Of a stretch of DNA of 64,000 nt, positions 26,620 to 35,876 are shown piece after piece (position 1 is the first letter of the stretch; each line of letters opens with the position of its first letter). The notes beneath the pieces were generated by a model. The model made no database searches. It saw only the letters and a program-made list of their open reading frames with translations, and had not been told where the DNA came from. Location: positions 49,927-113,926 of the forward strand of contig JAWQFQ010000005.1 of NCBI GenBank assembly GCA_035967975.1, written 5' to 3'. A program made the position numbers and the translations under genes. This DNA is from Scytonema sp035967975. GTDB lineage: Bacteria; Cyanobacteriota; Cyanobacteriia; Cyanobacteriales; Nostocaceae.

Positions 26620-27267
26620 GTAAGGTTAGTGTATATATGTAGTATGCGAATATTACAAATAACCATGTTGACCCTTCATATTGTTAATAGGTGTCGGTGA
26701 AATCAACTTATGCACTTAAGAACAGTTGCTTAGCTCTTCTTTCAAACTGATAACCTGGAAATAGCTCAGAATACTTTTACACTAAAAAAGCCTACAAATG
26801 CGCTTTGTTGGTTTGAATTTTCCAGGTTTCTTACGTAATTTTACTTTTATAAAGTTATTTTTTTGACATATAGGTCGCGAGTAAAAAATTTTTAAGTTAT
26901 GAGATTTTGAAAAAATAACTATTTTTCTCCTGTTTTTAGAAGTGGATGAATTAAAATGCTGGAAGAGTACCCCCACAGGGTAAGAGGCAGAGGTCAGTCA
27001 TTGATAAGATAAATTTATAGTATCTGGTCGGGAAAACGAGCGATCAAATGCGTAGTTTCTCCAGTAGGTTTTAGAAAAACATGATAAAAATCAACGGGAT
27101 TGAAAAATTGACGATCAAGTATAAATCTCTTTTTGGTTTGCATAACTATTATTTATATTACGAATAATATAAGTAAAAAAGTTTGCCAACTCAAGAGATA
27201 AAACTTAAGAAAGTCAAAGAATCCTTCAACCGTTAAACGATAGCCTATTTTACCAATAAGAGTAACT
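26620..27267. other. Divergent AT-rich intergenic region
   Basis: 648 bp between the chimeric protease (minus) and the Hsp70-like operon (plus). Both promoters should lie here. A 64-residue minus-strand frame (26782-26976) is Lys/Phe-rich from base composition and is not supported. I see no repeat or RNA gene. Confidence 0.45.
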
Positions 27268-28893
27268 ATGTCAGTCTTAAAAATTGGTCTCGACTTTGGT
27301 ACCACAAACTCCATTATTTCTTTCCTTAATCCTTATGGGGGACTGGAAGTATTTAAATACGATCCATTAGGGAACAAAGATGAATACATTCCATCATTTG
27401 TCGCATATACAGATGACTTAATTGAAATCGGTACGGCTGCTCGCAATGTAGCATTACATGACCCTAAGGCAGAATGCTACAGTAATTTTAAGATGCGTCT
27501 ACCTCTACCAGAATCAGAATTCTCCAACTACTTTCGCGGCGATCGCACGCCCATGAGTGTTACAGCAGATTACTTGCGAGAACTACTCATTGCCTCTAAC
27601 AACGAATATAGCTTTAGTTGTGAAAAAGGCAAGATTGATGGTTTAGTGGTTTCAGTACCTGAAATTTGGCAGCGTGACATCTGCAATTTAGGAAGGGAAC
27701 GCCTACAAAAGCTGATAGTAGAAGAACTCAAGTTACCACTGATGCAGTTGGTTAGCGAACCAGTAGCAGCAGCAGCTTATTACGCGTGGGAAATCAACCA
27801 AAAAGCAAAACAGGAACGAGACAACCCATTCACAGGAAATTTATTAGTTTGTGACATGGGAGGCGGTACTTTTGACGTCAGCCTCTGCCGAATTTACGGA
27901 GACAATAAAGTTGAAGTTCTTTATTTTGACGGTCAAGGCGATAAAGGGCTAGAGTCAGCAGGAGTAGCCTTTGATCGCTACTGTGTAAATATGGCATACA
28001 CCAAACGTCATGGTAAATCCCTTGATGAAAAAACCCCTGAATTTACCCGCTTACTAAGAGAGTTTGAAACAATCAAGATTAGTTCGCATAAAAAGATACG
28101 CAACAAACTCAATAATTACGTCAAACTACCAGAAGATTTTGCTGACGAGACGGTCATAAATTTTGGAATGTTTTCCACTGAATCGGGCTACAGCGTAACC
28201 TGTAGTGACATGGATAAAGCCTTTGCTCCTATTAAGCAAGGGATTCAGAGAGTGATTCAGCGAGTTCAGGAGTATTTACAGCGTGAAAATCAGCAATTAA
28301 ATCGCGTGTTTCTAGTAGGTGGTTTTTCCCAATTTCTCTTGGTTCAGAAAGCTATTACCGATGTTTTAGGAATTGAGGACAATGACAGTAGATTGGATAA
28401 AAGTTTTAATATTACAAATCGGGCTTATGCCATCTCCTATGGAGCCTGTCTCATTGCTAACCAATTAATCGATCCTACAGAAAAATATATTCATACTTTG
28501 GGAATTGTTGTTGATACTATCAACACCCGAACTTTAGATAAAGAGAAAAAATTTGTATCCATTATTGAGGGAGGTATTAACCAGATTGAATTAGCACAAC
28601 CTAGATTTGCCAACATCCAGCCTTTAGTAACCTTTCAAAATGATGGTGATGTGACTGTTACATTATGGATAGATCCTATGACCAGAGGAAAAAAAATTGA
28701 ACATCGATTGCCAAAGAAAATCAAACTGCATGGATACTCTCCTAATGACCAATGGAGAGTAGGTATGAGAGTTGATAGTTCCCAGGTTGCTTATTTAGTG
28801 ATGGAAGAGATTCGAGAGAAAAAAAGGCTAGAATACCCATTGGGTAATATTATTGCTGACATATTTCCAGGTTTAGTTCTTATTGAAGAATAA
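27268..28893 (+). CDS. Hsp70-like ATPase
   Basis: 541 residues of the actin/Hsp70 ATPase fold: phosphate-1 loop GLDFGTTNS at 7-15, phosphate-2 loop CDMGGGTFDVSL near 195-206, and the adenosine motif VFLVGGFSQFLL near 350. The segment after about 400 is short (140 residues) and does not look like the DnaK peptide-binding domain with its lid, so it is not a general DnaK. It opens a three-gene set with a coiled-coil protein and a radical-SAM protein. In such settings Hsp70-like proteins probably remodel a specific partner; the partner here is not evident. Confidence 0.88.
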   Translation: MSVLKIGLDFGTTNSIISFLNPYGGLEVFKYDPLGNKDEYIPSFVAYTDDLIEIGTAARNVALHDPKAECYSNFKMRLPLPESEFSNYFRGDRTPMSVTADYLRELLIASNNEYSFSCEKGKIDGLVVSVPEIWQRDICNLGRERLQKLIVEELKLPLMQLVSEPVAAAAYYAWEINQKAKQERDNPFTGNLLVCDMGGGTFDVSLCRIYGDNKVEVLYFDGQGDKGLESAGVAFDRYCVNMAYTKRHGKSLDEKTPEFTRLLREFETIKISSHKKIRNKLNNYVKLPEDFADETVINFGMFSTESGYSVTCSDMDKAFAPIKQGIQRVIQRVQEYLQRENQQLNRVFLVGGFSQFLLVQKAITDVLGIEDNDSRLDKSFNITNRAYAISYGACLIANQLIDPTEKYIHTLGIVVDTINTRTLDKEKKFVSIIEGGINQIELAQPRFANIQPLVTFQNDGDVTVTLWIDPMTRGKKIEHRLPKKIKLHGYSPNDQWRVGMRVDSSQVAYLVMEEIREKKRLEYPLGNIIADIFPGLVLIEE

Positions 28894-28942
28894 ATAGATG
28901 GAGTTGTCGGTGTTAGTTTGCTAAGGAGCTTTTAACGTTGCT

Positions 28943-29992
28943 ATGTTACAGGAAGATATCAAGAAGATAACTCAAATTGCCGAAGAAATCAAGCAAGCTG
29001 AAAGCCTGCTTGATTTTGAAACTATTGTCTTACCCTTTCAATTGAGTGAAGCGGGAATAAAGCTTTGGGAAAAGGTTTTTTCGCCAGAAGTTTTGAAAAC
29101 AGTTGCCAATACAGATACTGATACCTTGAGTGCATGGGCGATCGCTCTCAGGCAAACCCTCAACACCCAATTAGATATTTTAAACAACTGGCTCCCTGTT
29201 TTGACAACAACACCAATTCCTCCAAAACTCGCTCAAAGAATTAACGAATGTATTCAACTTATCTATCATACAGCGCAAGATAAAGCCCAGCTGCTAGCAC
29301 AAGCAGGCGCACTTCTTAGCGAGGAGGAAGAACTACGCCATTGTAGAGACGAATTTACTCAGCTACAGCAAAAAGCAAAGGAACTTGAAGAAATTCAATC
29401 GCTGCTAGAACCTGTGAACATGGAAGCCTTACGAAAAGAAATAGCAGAGAAAGAAGCCTCTTTAAAACCTGAGACCCAAGAGTTAACGACATTGCAGCAA
29501 CAACGAGCTGTAGTGGAAGAACAAATTTTTTCCTTGAAGCAACAGCAAGCTGTTCTGAAGAGTGAAATTGAATACCTGCAATCCAGACATCGGCGCTTGG
29601 AATCTACCAATGTCTCCCAGATTCAAGAAATCATTGCTATTATCCAATCCGAAAAACCGTTATTGGGAGAAGTGACAAGTAATGTTCAAGCTGAATTGCA
29701 CCAACACCAACAAGAATATCGCCAACTTTGGGAAGAACTTCAAGCGATCGTTGAGGCTAATGATAAATATCAGGTAGAAATTCAAGATATCCGCGACCAA
29801 TTACACGCGTATCATCTTGCTAATCAGGATATCAGTCAGCGGTTACCTGTTAATAAACAGAAAGTTGATAACTTAATTCAGAACATCCAACAAAACTTGG
29901 AGCAGCTAGACCAAGAACTAGCAGTATCCCGAACTAAACAAGAAGAATTGAAAAAGAAGAAGGTTTTTGTTTTTGGTCATGACCCTACTTAA
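28943..29992 (+). CDS. Coiled-coil protein of the Hsp70/radical-SAM operon
   Basis: 349 residues. An N-terminal globular helical part (1-125) is followed by a continuous coiled coil (130-345) rich in Gln, Glu and Leu. No signal peptide, membrane span or enzymatic motif is seen. It begins 49 bp after the Hsp70-like gene; AAGGAG lies 14 nt before the ATG, an unusually long spacing. Its end overlaps the start of the radical-SAM gene. It may be a scaffold or co-chaperone-like partner, judged by position only. Family not recognised. Confidence 0.75.
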   Translation: MLQEDIKKITQIAEEIKQAESLLDFETIVLPFQLSEAGIKLWEKVFSPEVLKTVANTDTDTLSAWAIALRQTLNTQLDILNNWLPVLTTTPIPPKLAQRINECIQLIYHTAQDKAQLLAQAGALLSEEEELRHCRDEFTQLQQKAKELEEIQSLLEPVNMEALRKEIAEKEASLKPETQELTTLQQQRAVVEEQIFSLKQQQAVLKSEIEYLQSRHRRLESTNVSQIQEIIAIIQSEKPLLGEVTSNVQAELHQHQQEYRQLWEELQAIVEANDKYQVEIQDIRDQLHAYHLANQDISQRLPVNKQKVDNLIQNIQQNLEQLDQELAVSRTKQEELKKKKVFVFGHDPT

Positions 29993-30599
29993 CATTGCTG
30001 AAATTTGCCCTGCAACCAACACTCTAGGTCCCGGTCAACGCTTTGTTGTTTGGGTACAAGGTTGTTGTTTTCGCTGTCGGAACTGTGTTTCTCCAAACTG
30101 GATTCCCCAGGAGGAAGCGACTCTGGTTGAGCCATTTCAGCTTGCAGAAACAATTCTATCGACTCCCAAAATAGAAGGGTTAACTGTTTCAGGGGGAGAA
30201 CCAATGCTTCAAGCTTCTGCGTTGAATGAATTGTTCACCTACATTCGCAAACAGCGTGACCTTTCCATCATCTGCTTTACAGGTTTTACTTTAGAACAAC
30301 TCAAAGCAAAATCTGAGCCAGCCATTGATGAGCTTCTAACAATAGTTGATGTTTTGATTGATGGGCAGTACATTCCTGAATTAGACGACAACAAAGGTTG
30401 GCGCGGTTCCTCCAATCAAACCGTCCATTTTTTATCCCCCCGCCACTTACCAGATGCTCATTTGTTTGTTGAACGAAAAAGGGATGTAGAAATTCATATC
30501 CTTTCTGGGGCTGCACTTATGGTTGGTGTACCACCTCACAATTTCTCAAAAAACTTTAAATTTGCGCTCGGCGAGGGTTTGTCTCTAGAAAAACCATAA
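29979..30599 (+). CDS. Radical SAM protein (NrdG/PflA-like activating enzyme)
   Basis: 206 residues. The 4Fe-4S motif CX3CX2C is present as C29, C33 and C36 (GCCFRCRNC), in the spacing typical of anaerobic ribonucleotide reductase activases, and SGGEPM at 71-76 binds SAM. No ribonucleotide reductase or pyruvate formate-lyase gene is nearby, so the substrate is probably not the classical one. A TTG at 29967 has AAGAAGG a few bases upstream and could be the true start, adding 4 residues; I prefer the ATG because the family usually begins at this LLNIA segment. It overlaps the coiled-coil gene by 14 bp, so the three genes are coupled. Confidence 0.85.
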   Translation: MTLLNIAEICPATNTLGPGQRFVVWVQGCCFRCRNCVSPNWIPQEEATLVEPFQLAETILSTPKIEGLTVSGGEPMLQASALNELFTYIRKQRDLSIICFTGFTLEQLKAKSEPAIDELLTIVDVLIDGQYIPELDDNKGWRGSSNQTVHFLSPRHLPDAHLFVERKRDVEIHILSGAALMVGVPPHNFSKNFKFALGEGLSLEKP

Positions 30600-31257
30600 A
30601 CTAAAAATCTTCGTAAGTGTTCAGCTCTCAGCTATCAGCTTTACTAACTTTAAAGGTGTTTTCGTTTCGCTCCTGTTGTCTATTTTACATGCCGATAGCG
30701 CAGAATGCTGCCCAGTTAAAGGAGTCTTGAAACAGCTTACTGTTAGCTGCGATTCTTCTATAGTATATCCTCTCGCTTGGGGGCTTAGCGGTAACTTCTT
30801 TTCTTGAATTCATTGCCAAAGTTCAGCCCCAGTGATATCCCTGAGCCAGAATTGCGATTGGTTGAGCGCCACCGCTACAGACAATCCCATCTGCAAGTTT
30901 TGATAAAACTTAATCATTAAAAAGGCAGTCGATAAAATTGACAAATACTTTCCGACCTTAACTTGTAACTAATGACCGCTACCCGAATATGATAGCAAAT
31001 GCAGTTCAGCGTTTGTGGTACAGCCATTGGTTTAAGTACTCGGACAACAGTGGAAGGTAATAAACATTTTTTGATAAAATGAATTTGTGATGAATTCATT
31101 AACTTTTATTTAATACAGCCTTCTCCGTATTTATCTGCGTGCATCTGCGTGCATCTGCGGTTCCTTTACTCCATCTAACGACTGATTTGCTAATCACGCA
31201 TAGTTTCTACAACATATTTCCTAATAAAATGAATCTCATAGTCAACAAAAGCTACAG
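30600..31257. other. Intergenic region containing a CHAT remnant
   Basis: Contains the CHAT pseudogene at 30685-31000 (minus strand) and, near 31130-31165, a 'ctgcgtgcatctgcg' dispersed repeat. No intact gene is seen. Confidence 0.6.
30685..31000 (-). pseudogene. Decayed C-terminus of a CHAT-domain protease
   Basis: Read on the minus strand, 30934-30810 gives LSTAFLMIKFYQNL then GLSVAVALNQSQFWLRD, closely matching the TPR-CHAT protein (LSTAILMIKFYENL, GLSLAVALNQAQLWLRD). A TGA (30810-30812) interrupts it. Further on, in another frame, comes DSFNWAAFCAIGM and a stop at 30685-30687, the counterpart of DPFYWAAFCAVGN. Upstream similarity continues with frameshifts to about 31000 (YSGSG against YAGSS). 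At least one stop and two frameshifts make it non-functional. The left boundary (true stop) is firm; the right boundary is approximate. Confidence 0.8.
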
Positions 31258-32364
31258 ATGAAATTTTTAGCATACGTGGTAGGAGTAGGAATAATCATTC
31301 TTTGCTTAACAGACATCTACCTAACTGTATTATTTCCCAGCCTTGGCACCAGTATACTCAGTTTACCCCTTGGTCAAAGATTGTGGGGACTCTTTCGATG
31401 GGTTGCGTGCAATATTCCCCTAAAAAAAGAGAAACTGCTCTCCCACAGTGGACCAACATTGATGATTATAACTGTGGTGATGTGGTTATCCTTATTGATT
31501 GTTGGCTTTGCCTTAATCGTCTGGACTCAGTTAGGTTCAGCTATCCAAGCAAGTGAAGGAAAGACACCGACTGACTTTATCACTGCACTCTACTACAGTG
31601 GGTTCACATTGACAACACTTGGGACAGGTGACTTGACACCAAAAACCGATATCCAACGGTTTTTAATGATATTCCAGTCAGCCCTTGGTTTTTCAATTTT
31701 TACTTTAACAATTACTTACCTCTTGTCAGTGTATACCGCACTTGTCAGACGTAACACATTTGCTTTAAGCTTACACCACCGCTCTGCAGGTACAGCGGAC
31801 GCAGCAGAAATACTGGCGAGATTGGGGGCTAGTGGGGAACTGAGTGGTGTTCAGCAAGATATTTCTCAGCTAGCAAGGGATTTGATAAATTTACTAGAAT
31901 CCCAGCACTCCTACCCAGCACTGCTTTATTTCCGCTTTCACCAAAATTATTATGCCTTGCCACGAATACTTTTTTTAGCAATGGACACAGTGACTTTAAT
32001 TAAAAGTGCATTAAATACTAAAAAGCACAAAGCCTTAGTGGATTCTACAGCGGTAGCAGAATTATGGGGTGGTGGTCTACAATTACTGATTGAAATTTCT
32101 CGCCTATTTTCATTGAAGGCTTGTGCAAATCAGACAAATGACAATTTGGAGCAGGTGTGGCGAGAGCGGTATTATGATGCGGTGGAAAGACTGAAACAGG
32201 AGGGGATAGAAACAGCACCAGATTTAGAAGCAGGAGCTAACTTGTATATTTCTCTTCGTCAAAGATGGAACTTTTACTTAACTGGATTGACCAATCATAT
32301 GGCGTATGATTGGGGTGAAATAGCATTGTGTGAAAATTGCAAAAAGAATTTACAACTGTGGTAA
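31258..32364 (+). CDS. Two-TM ion channel family protein
   Basis: 368 residues. Hydrophobic segments lie at about 2-28 and 68-92, with a pore helix plus filter TTLGTGDL at 119-126 and an inner helix at about 133-160, followed by a 200-residue cytoplasmic helical domain. The arrangement is that of Ion_trans_2/K+ channel proteins, but the filter reads TLGTGD instead of TVGYGD, so K+ selectivity is uncertain. The end overlaps by 15 bp the end of the convergent response regulator. The start ATG follows an A-rich leader with no clear Shine-Dalgarno. Confidence 0.82.
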   Translation: MKFLAYVVGVGIIILCLTDIYLTVLFPSLGTSILSLPLGQRLWGLFRWVACNIPLKKEKLLSHSGPTLMIITVVMWLSLLIVGFALIVWTQLGSAIQASEGKTPTDFITALYYSGFTLTTLGTGDLTPKTDIQRFLMIFQSALGFSIFTLTITYLLSVYTALVRRNTFALSLHHRSAGTADAAEILARLGASGELSGVQQDISQLARDLINLLESQHSYPALLYFRFHQNYYALPRILFLAMDTVTLIKSALNTKKHKALVDSTAVAELWGGGLQLLIEISRLFSLKACANQTNDNLEQVWRERYYDAVERLKQEGIETAPDLEAGANLYISLRQRWNFYLTGLTNHMAYDWGEIALCENCKKNLQLW

Positions 32365-33012
32365 AAATGTACTTGCAAACAAGGCGGCTTGGGTGCGATC
32401 GCGCAAACTCAACTGACTCAAAATACTTGTCACATGATTTCTAACCGTTCGTTCTGATATATAAAGTTCATGAGCAATTTCGCGGTTGCTATACCCCACT
32501 GCAATTAAACGCAATACCTCTTTTTCTCGTGGAGAAAGCCTTTCTAATTCTGGTGGAATATCGGGCTGTATGGGTTCAGCAATATCAGGGGAAGAAAAAG
32601 CTTTCTCAAACAGTCCCGGTCCCATATGAGTGTAACCTTGGTGGACTGCTCGAATAGCTGTTGCTAACTCCTCAAGTGGAGTATGTTTCAAAAGATATCC
32701 CCTGGCTCCATAGCGCATTGCTTGAGAAACGTATTCATCATCATCAAATGTTGTCAGCACCAGAACACGCACCTCTGGATATCGCTGAACAAACAGTCGA
32801 GTTGCTGCAACACCATCCATAACAGGCATTCTAACATCCATTAACACAACATCAGGTTGCATTGGTGTTTTGTACAGAGTCTCCATCGCTTCAATAGCGC
32901 GTTGACCGTTCTCAGCATCTCCAACCACTTGTAAATCTGGTCTTGATTCTAGCAGGTTCTTTAGACCTTGACGAATGATGATTTGGTCATCTACCAGCAA
33001 CAGACGAATCAT
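32350..33012 (-). CDS. NarL/FixJ-type response regulator
   Basis: 220 residues: receiver domain with acidic pair D8/D9, phospho-acceptor Asp in VVLMDVRMP (D59), and conserved Thr and Lys in LTTFDDDEYV and YLLKHT. A LuxR-type HTH follows (LSPREKEVLRLIAVGYSNREIA). It probably pairs with the histidine kinase at 35877-37220; three ABC transporter genes lie between them on the same strand. A 169-bp gap with a palindromic repeat separates it from the permease, so it may have its own promoter. Confidence 0.93.
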   Translation of the reverse strand: MIRLLLVDDQIIIRQGLKNLLESRPDLQVVGDAENGQRAIEAMETLYKTPMQPDVVLMDVRMPVMDGVAATRLFVQRYPEVRVLVLTTFDDDEYVSQAMRYGARGYLLKHTPLEELATAIRAVHQGYTHMGPGLFEKAFSSPDIAEPIQPDIPPELERLSPREKEVLRLIAVGYSNREIAHELYISERTVRNHVTSILSQLSLRDRTQAALFASTFLPQL

Positions 33013-33051
33013 ATTATGTTCGGATGAACGCTTGCACTAAGTTTGGGCGTT

Positions 33052-33079
33052 GCATGCGCTAAAGCGCAACTACAAACAA
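33052..33079. repeat. Half-copy of the palindromic dispersed repeat
   Basis: Contains gcgctaaagcgcaactac, shared with the full palindrome at 1251-1290. It sits between the permease and response regulator genes. Confidence 0.6.
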
Positions 33080-33181
33080 ATTATTCCATAAGTTATTAAA
33101 CGAATATGATATCATGCTATTTCAAATTTTAAACACCTACTCACTTAAAATAAAGGAGCAATATAGTAGTATAGTTTAATG

Positions 33182-33982
33182 TTAACTACCAGTGGAGCAG
33201 TAGTATCTTTCCCCTAGTTTCCAAAATCGAAGCGCAACGATTAGAAAAAGAATACCAGCTATTGGACAGACATAACAAAACCACAAAGGTACTGAGAAAA
33301 CATCTTCTTTTTCTAATACTGCAACTAGAGGAAAATAGCTCACACAAGCAAGCGGTATCAAGAAAGTGAAGAATCTCTGAAACCACTTGCTGTAAATTGA
33401 TAGAGGGTACTGAGCAGTTTCGACTCCTCCGTAAGTGAGGATATTCATAATTTCTAGTGTTTCAACAGTCCAGAATGTTAATGTTGCTTGTACAATGACG
33501 ATACCAACAAAGAGTGCAACACAACCAAGAAATGAACTACTCAAAAGCCATAATACTTTGAAAGTCAACGGAATGTGGAGAGTGGAGAGTGACCACCCCA
33601 TAACTACAAACCCTTGCGACAATCTTCCTATGCGCTTCAACGTCAATTCTGTACCCAAAAGTTGCAGCACTGTACTGCGCGGACGCAGCAGCAAACGGTC
33701 AAAGTCTCCATTCCTAATTATTTTTCCGAATGAATCAAACCCCCGTCCAAGCGCATCAGCACAAGCAAAAGAGATGTTGACCATTCCGTAAAACAGAGCC
33801 ACTTCACTTAGACTCCAGGTACCAATACTGTTAAAGCGACTAAACAGCGCCCATATTCCCAAAAATTCAATCGCAGTTCCCAAAAGTTGTCCGATGACTT
33901 GGAGCAAGAAGGACACTTTGTACTGCATTTGTGATTTGAAGGAGACAGAGATATATCGTTTGTAGAGATAAAAAGCGTTCAC
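33182..33982 (-). CDS. ABC-2 family transporter permease (second of pair)
   Basis: 266 residues with about six membrane helices. The motif GDFDRLLLRPRS in the first cytoplasmic loop is typical of the ABC-2 (DUF990-type) permeases that work in pairs with one ATPase. It is 2 bp downstream of the other permease. The substrate is unknown; related systems export lipids, drugs or peptides. Confidence 0.88.
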   Translation of the reverse strand: MNAFYLYKRYISVSFKSQMQYKVSFLLQVIGQLLGTAIEFLGIWALFSRFNSIGTWSLSEVALFYGMVNISFACADALGRGFDSFGKIIRNGDFDRLLLRPRSTVLQLLGTELTLKRIGRLSQGFVVMGWSLSTLHIPLTFKVLWLLSSSFLGCVALFVGIVIVQATLTFWTVETLEIMNILTYGGVETAQYPLSIYSKWFQRFFTFLIPLACVSYFPLVAVLEKEDVFSVPLWFCYVCPIAGILFLIVALRFWKLGERYYCSTGS

Positions 33983-33984
33983 AA

Positions 33985-34803
33985 TTACCCTCCTTGGATA
34001 ACAAGCTTTCTGACGCCACGGTTAACTAGAAAACGCCCAAGCAGAACAATCACGACTATCCAGAAAGCTTGATGGAGCAATACGGAAAATAGAGCATTTG
34101 GTGGTAGATTACCAGTAAATAGACGAAATGGTTTGTCAAGAAGCCCTGAGAAAGGAAGTGCATTTAGGACAGGCTTGATCCACTCTGGAAAAAATGGCAA
34201 AGGAACAATGATTCCTGAGAGGATACTTACAAGTGTGGAAAGTACGGTGTTGATTCCTTCTCCGGACAGTGTCCACATCATTGATACAGTTAAAAGCATT
34301 GTTAATGCAGACGAAAGAAGTATTGCACCAATAAAAGAGAGAAAAAAAGCAACGAAAGCAGTAAACGAGGGTGGAAAAGCAAGCGATCGCTCAGACAGCC
34401 CGACCAGAGGAAGAATAAAAATAACTATACTTAGAAAAGGAAGACCACGAAGAATAAGAGGCGCTGTACGTAGCGCTAAAGCACGAGTCAACCAGAAGTT
34501 ATAAAGGTCTGTGGGTCGGAGCAGGTCGTATCCTACAGCACCAGAACGTATCAAGTCTTGAATCTCGCGATCTCCCGACCAAGGAACAATCGCTATTAGA
34601 AATGCTTGACCCAACCACACATACCCTACAGCTGAACGAAAAGTCATAGGTTGAGCAGAGGTTACATGGGTAAAAAATGCCTGTAATACCATGACCTTTA
34701 CAAACCCCCAAAAAAGCTGAGTTGCAACTCCTGCAAAAGCAGCTGCACGATATTGCAGTAGCAGTGCAAATCTAGCAACAAAGAGTGACCAATATGCTTT
34801 CAT
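33985..34803 (-). CDS. ABC-2 family transporter permease (first of pair)
   Basis: 272 residues with six predicted membrane helices and a loop motif (IRSGAVGYDLLRPTD) equivalent to that of its partner. It lies directly between the ATPase (1 bp away) and the second permease, so the three form one ABC exporter made of an ATPase dimer and two different permeases. Confidence 0.88.
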   Translation of the reverse strand: MKAYWSLFVARFALLLQYRAAAFAGVATQLFWGFVKVMVLQAFFTHVTSAQPMTFRSAVGYVWLGQAFLIAIVPWSGDREIQDLIRSGAVGYDLLRPTDLYNFWLTRALALRTAPLILRGLPFLSIVIFILPLVGLSERSLAFPPSFTAFVAFFLSFIGAILLSSALTMLLTVSMMWTLSGEGINTVLSTLVSILSGIIVPLPFFPEWIKPVLNALPFSGLLDKPFRLFTGNLPPNALFSVLLHQAFWIVVIVLLGRFLVNRGVRKLVIQGG

Positions 34804-34804
34804 A

Positions 34805-35791
34805 TTATAAGTCCCCTGATTTTACATACAGTTCCGCAATTATCTCCTCAATTGGTGGATTTTCCACAAAAAGGTCTTCTACGTCATGTTGAGAAGTCAC
34901 TTTACTGATTAGGGATGCAGCAGAAATTTTGATTGGGTCAAAGACAAGGGTGACTGTGCGACCTTCCTGAGAAATTATACTCACTCCTTCTTGCTCAAAT
35001 ATGAAGTCATCGTTTTTCAGGTCGATTCTTAAGTACCGACGTGAGGAAACTTGAGAACGCAGGGTTGCTAAAGAACCATCGCAAAGAATCTGACCTCCAC
35101 CAATAATAATCACGCGATCGCACAATGCTTCGATCTCATCCATATCGTGGGTAGTCAGGATGGTAGTGACATTATGAGTTTTATTCAAAGCTTTGATAAA
35201 TTTTCTTATAGCAAGCTTTGAGACTGCATCCAGCCCTATAGTTGGTTCATCAAGAAAAAGAATATCAGGTCTGTGCAACATTGCTGCGGCAAAATCACAT
35301 CGCATTCTTTGACCAAGGCTTAATTGTCTTACAGGAGTAGAAAGCAAGCTTTCAAGACTAAGTAAATCAATCATTTCGTCACAAATCTTGCGGTATTCTG
35401 AATCTGGAACGCGATAAATATCCCGAAGCAAATCGAAAGACTCAATCACTGGTAAATCCCACCATAATTGAGTTCTTTGACCAAAAACTACCCCAATTCG
35501 ACCAACGTGCTGGATTCTATCTTCCCAGGGAATTCGTCCTGCGATGATGCATTTCCCACTTGAGGGCACTAAAATACCACTTAAAATCTTAATCGTAGTC
35601 GATTTACCAGCTCCATTAGGACCGATGTAGCCGACAAGCTCTCCCTGGTCCAAGGAGAACGAAACTCCTTTCAATGCATGGACTTCTCTATTTTTGCGCT
35701 GTACAAGTCCTCGTATTGAACCGAAAAGTCCAGAAGAACGTTCGGACACAACGAAAGTTTTCCAGAGGTCTTCGACAATAATCTGAGACAT
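34805..35791 (-). CDS. ABC transporter ATPase
   Basis: 328 residues: Walker A GPNGAGKST at 57-65, signature LSLGQRMRCD, Walker B ILFLDEPTIGLD and H-loop TTHDMDEIE. The C-terminal 90 residues form an accessory domain. The LSLGQ signature (in place of LSGGQ) is common in this ABC-2 exporter group. It is followed immediately by the two permease genes and preceded by the histidine kinase with an 85-bp gap. Confidence 0.93.
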   Translation of the reverse strand: MSQIIVEDLWKTFVVSERSSGLFGSIRGLVQRKNREVHALKGVSFSLDQGELVGYIGPNGAGKSTTIKILSGILVPSSGKCIIAGRIPWEDRIQHVGRIGVVFGQRTQLWWDLPVIESFDLLRDIYRVPDSEYRKICDEMIDLLSLESLLSTPVRQLSLGQRMRCDFAAAMLHRPDILFLDEPTIGLDAVSKLAIRKFIKALNKTHNVTTILTTHDMDEIEALCDRVIIIGGGQILCDGSLATLRSQVSSRRYLRIDLKNDDFIFEQEGVSIISQEGRTVTLVFDPIKISAASLISKVTSQHDVEDLFVENPPIEEIIAELYVKSGDL

Positions 35792-35876
35792 ATATTTCCT
35801 GAGCGTTCAGCACTTCAGATTTTATAGCTATAGAGATTTTTGAATACTTTTTTATTTGGAAGTCCACACCATATTG

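Noticed and set aside
26782..26976. 64-residue minus-strand frame
   Set aside because: Lys/Phe/Ile-rich low-complexity product of AT-rich DNA with no ribosome site.
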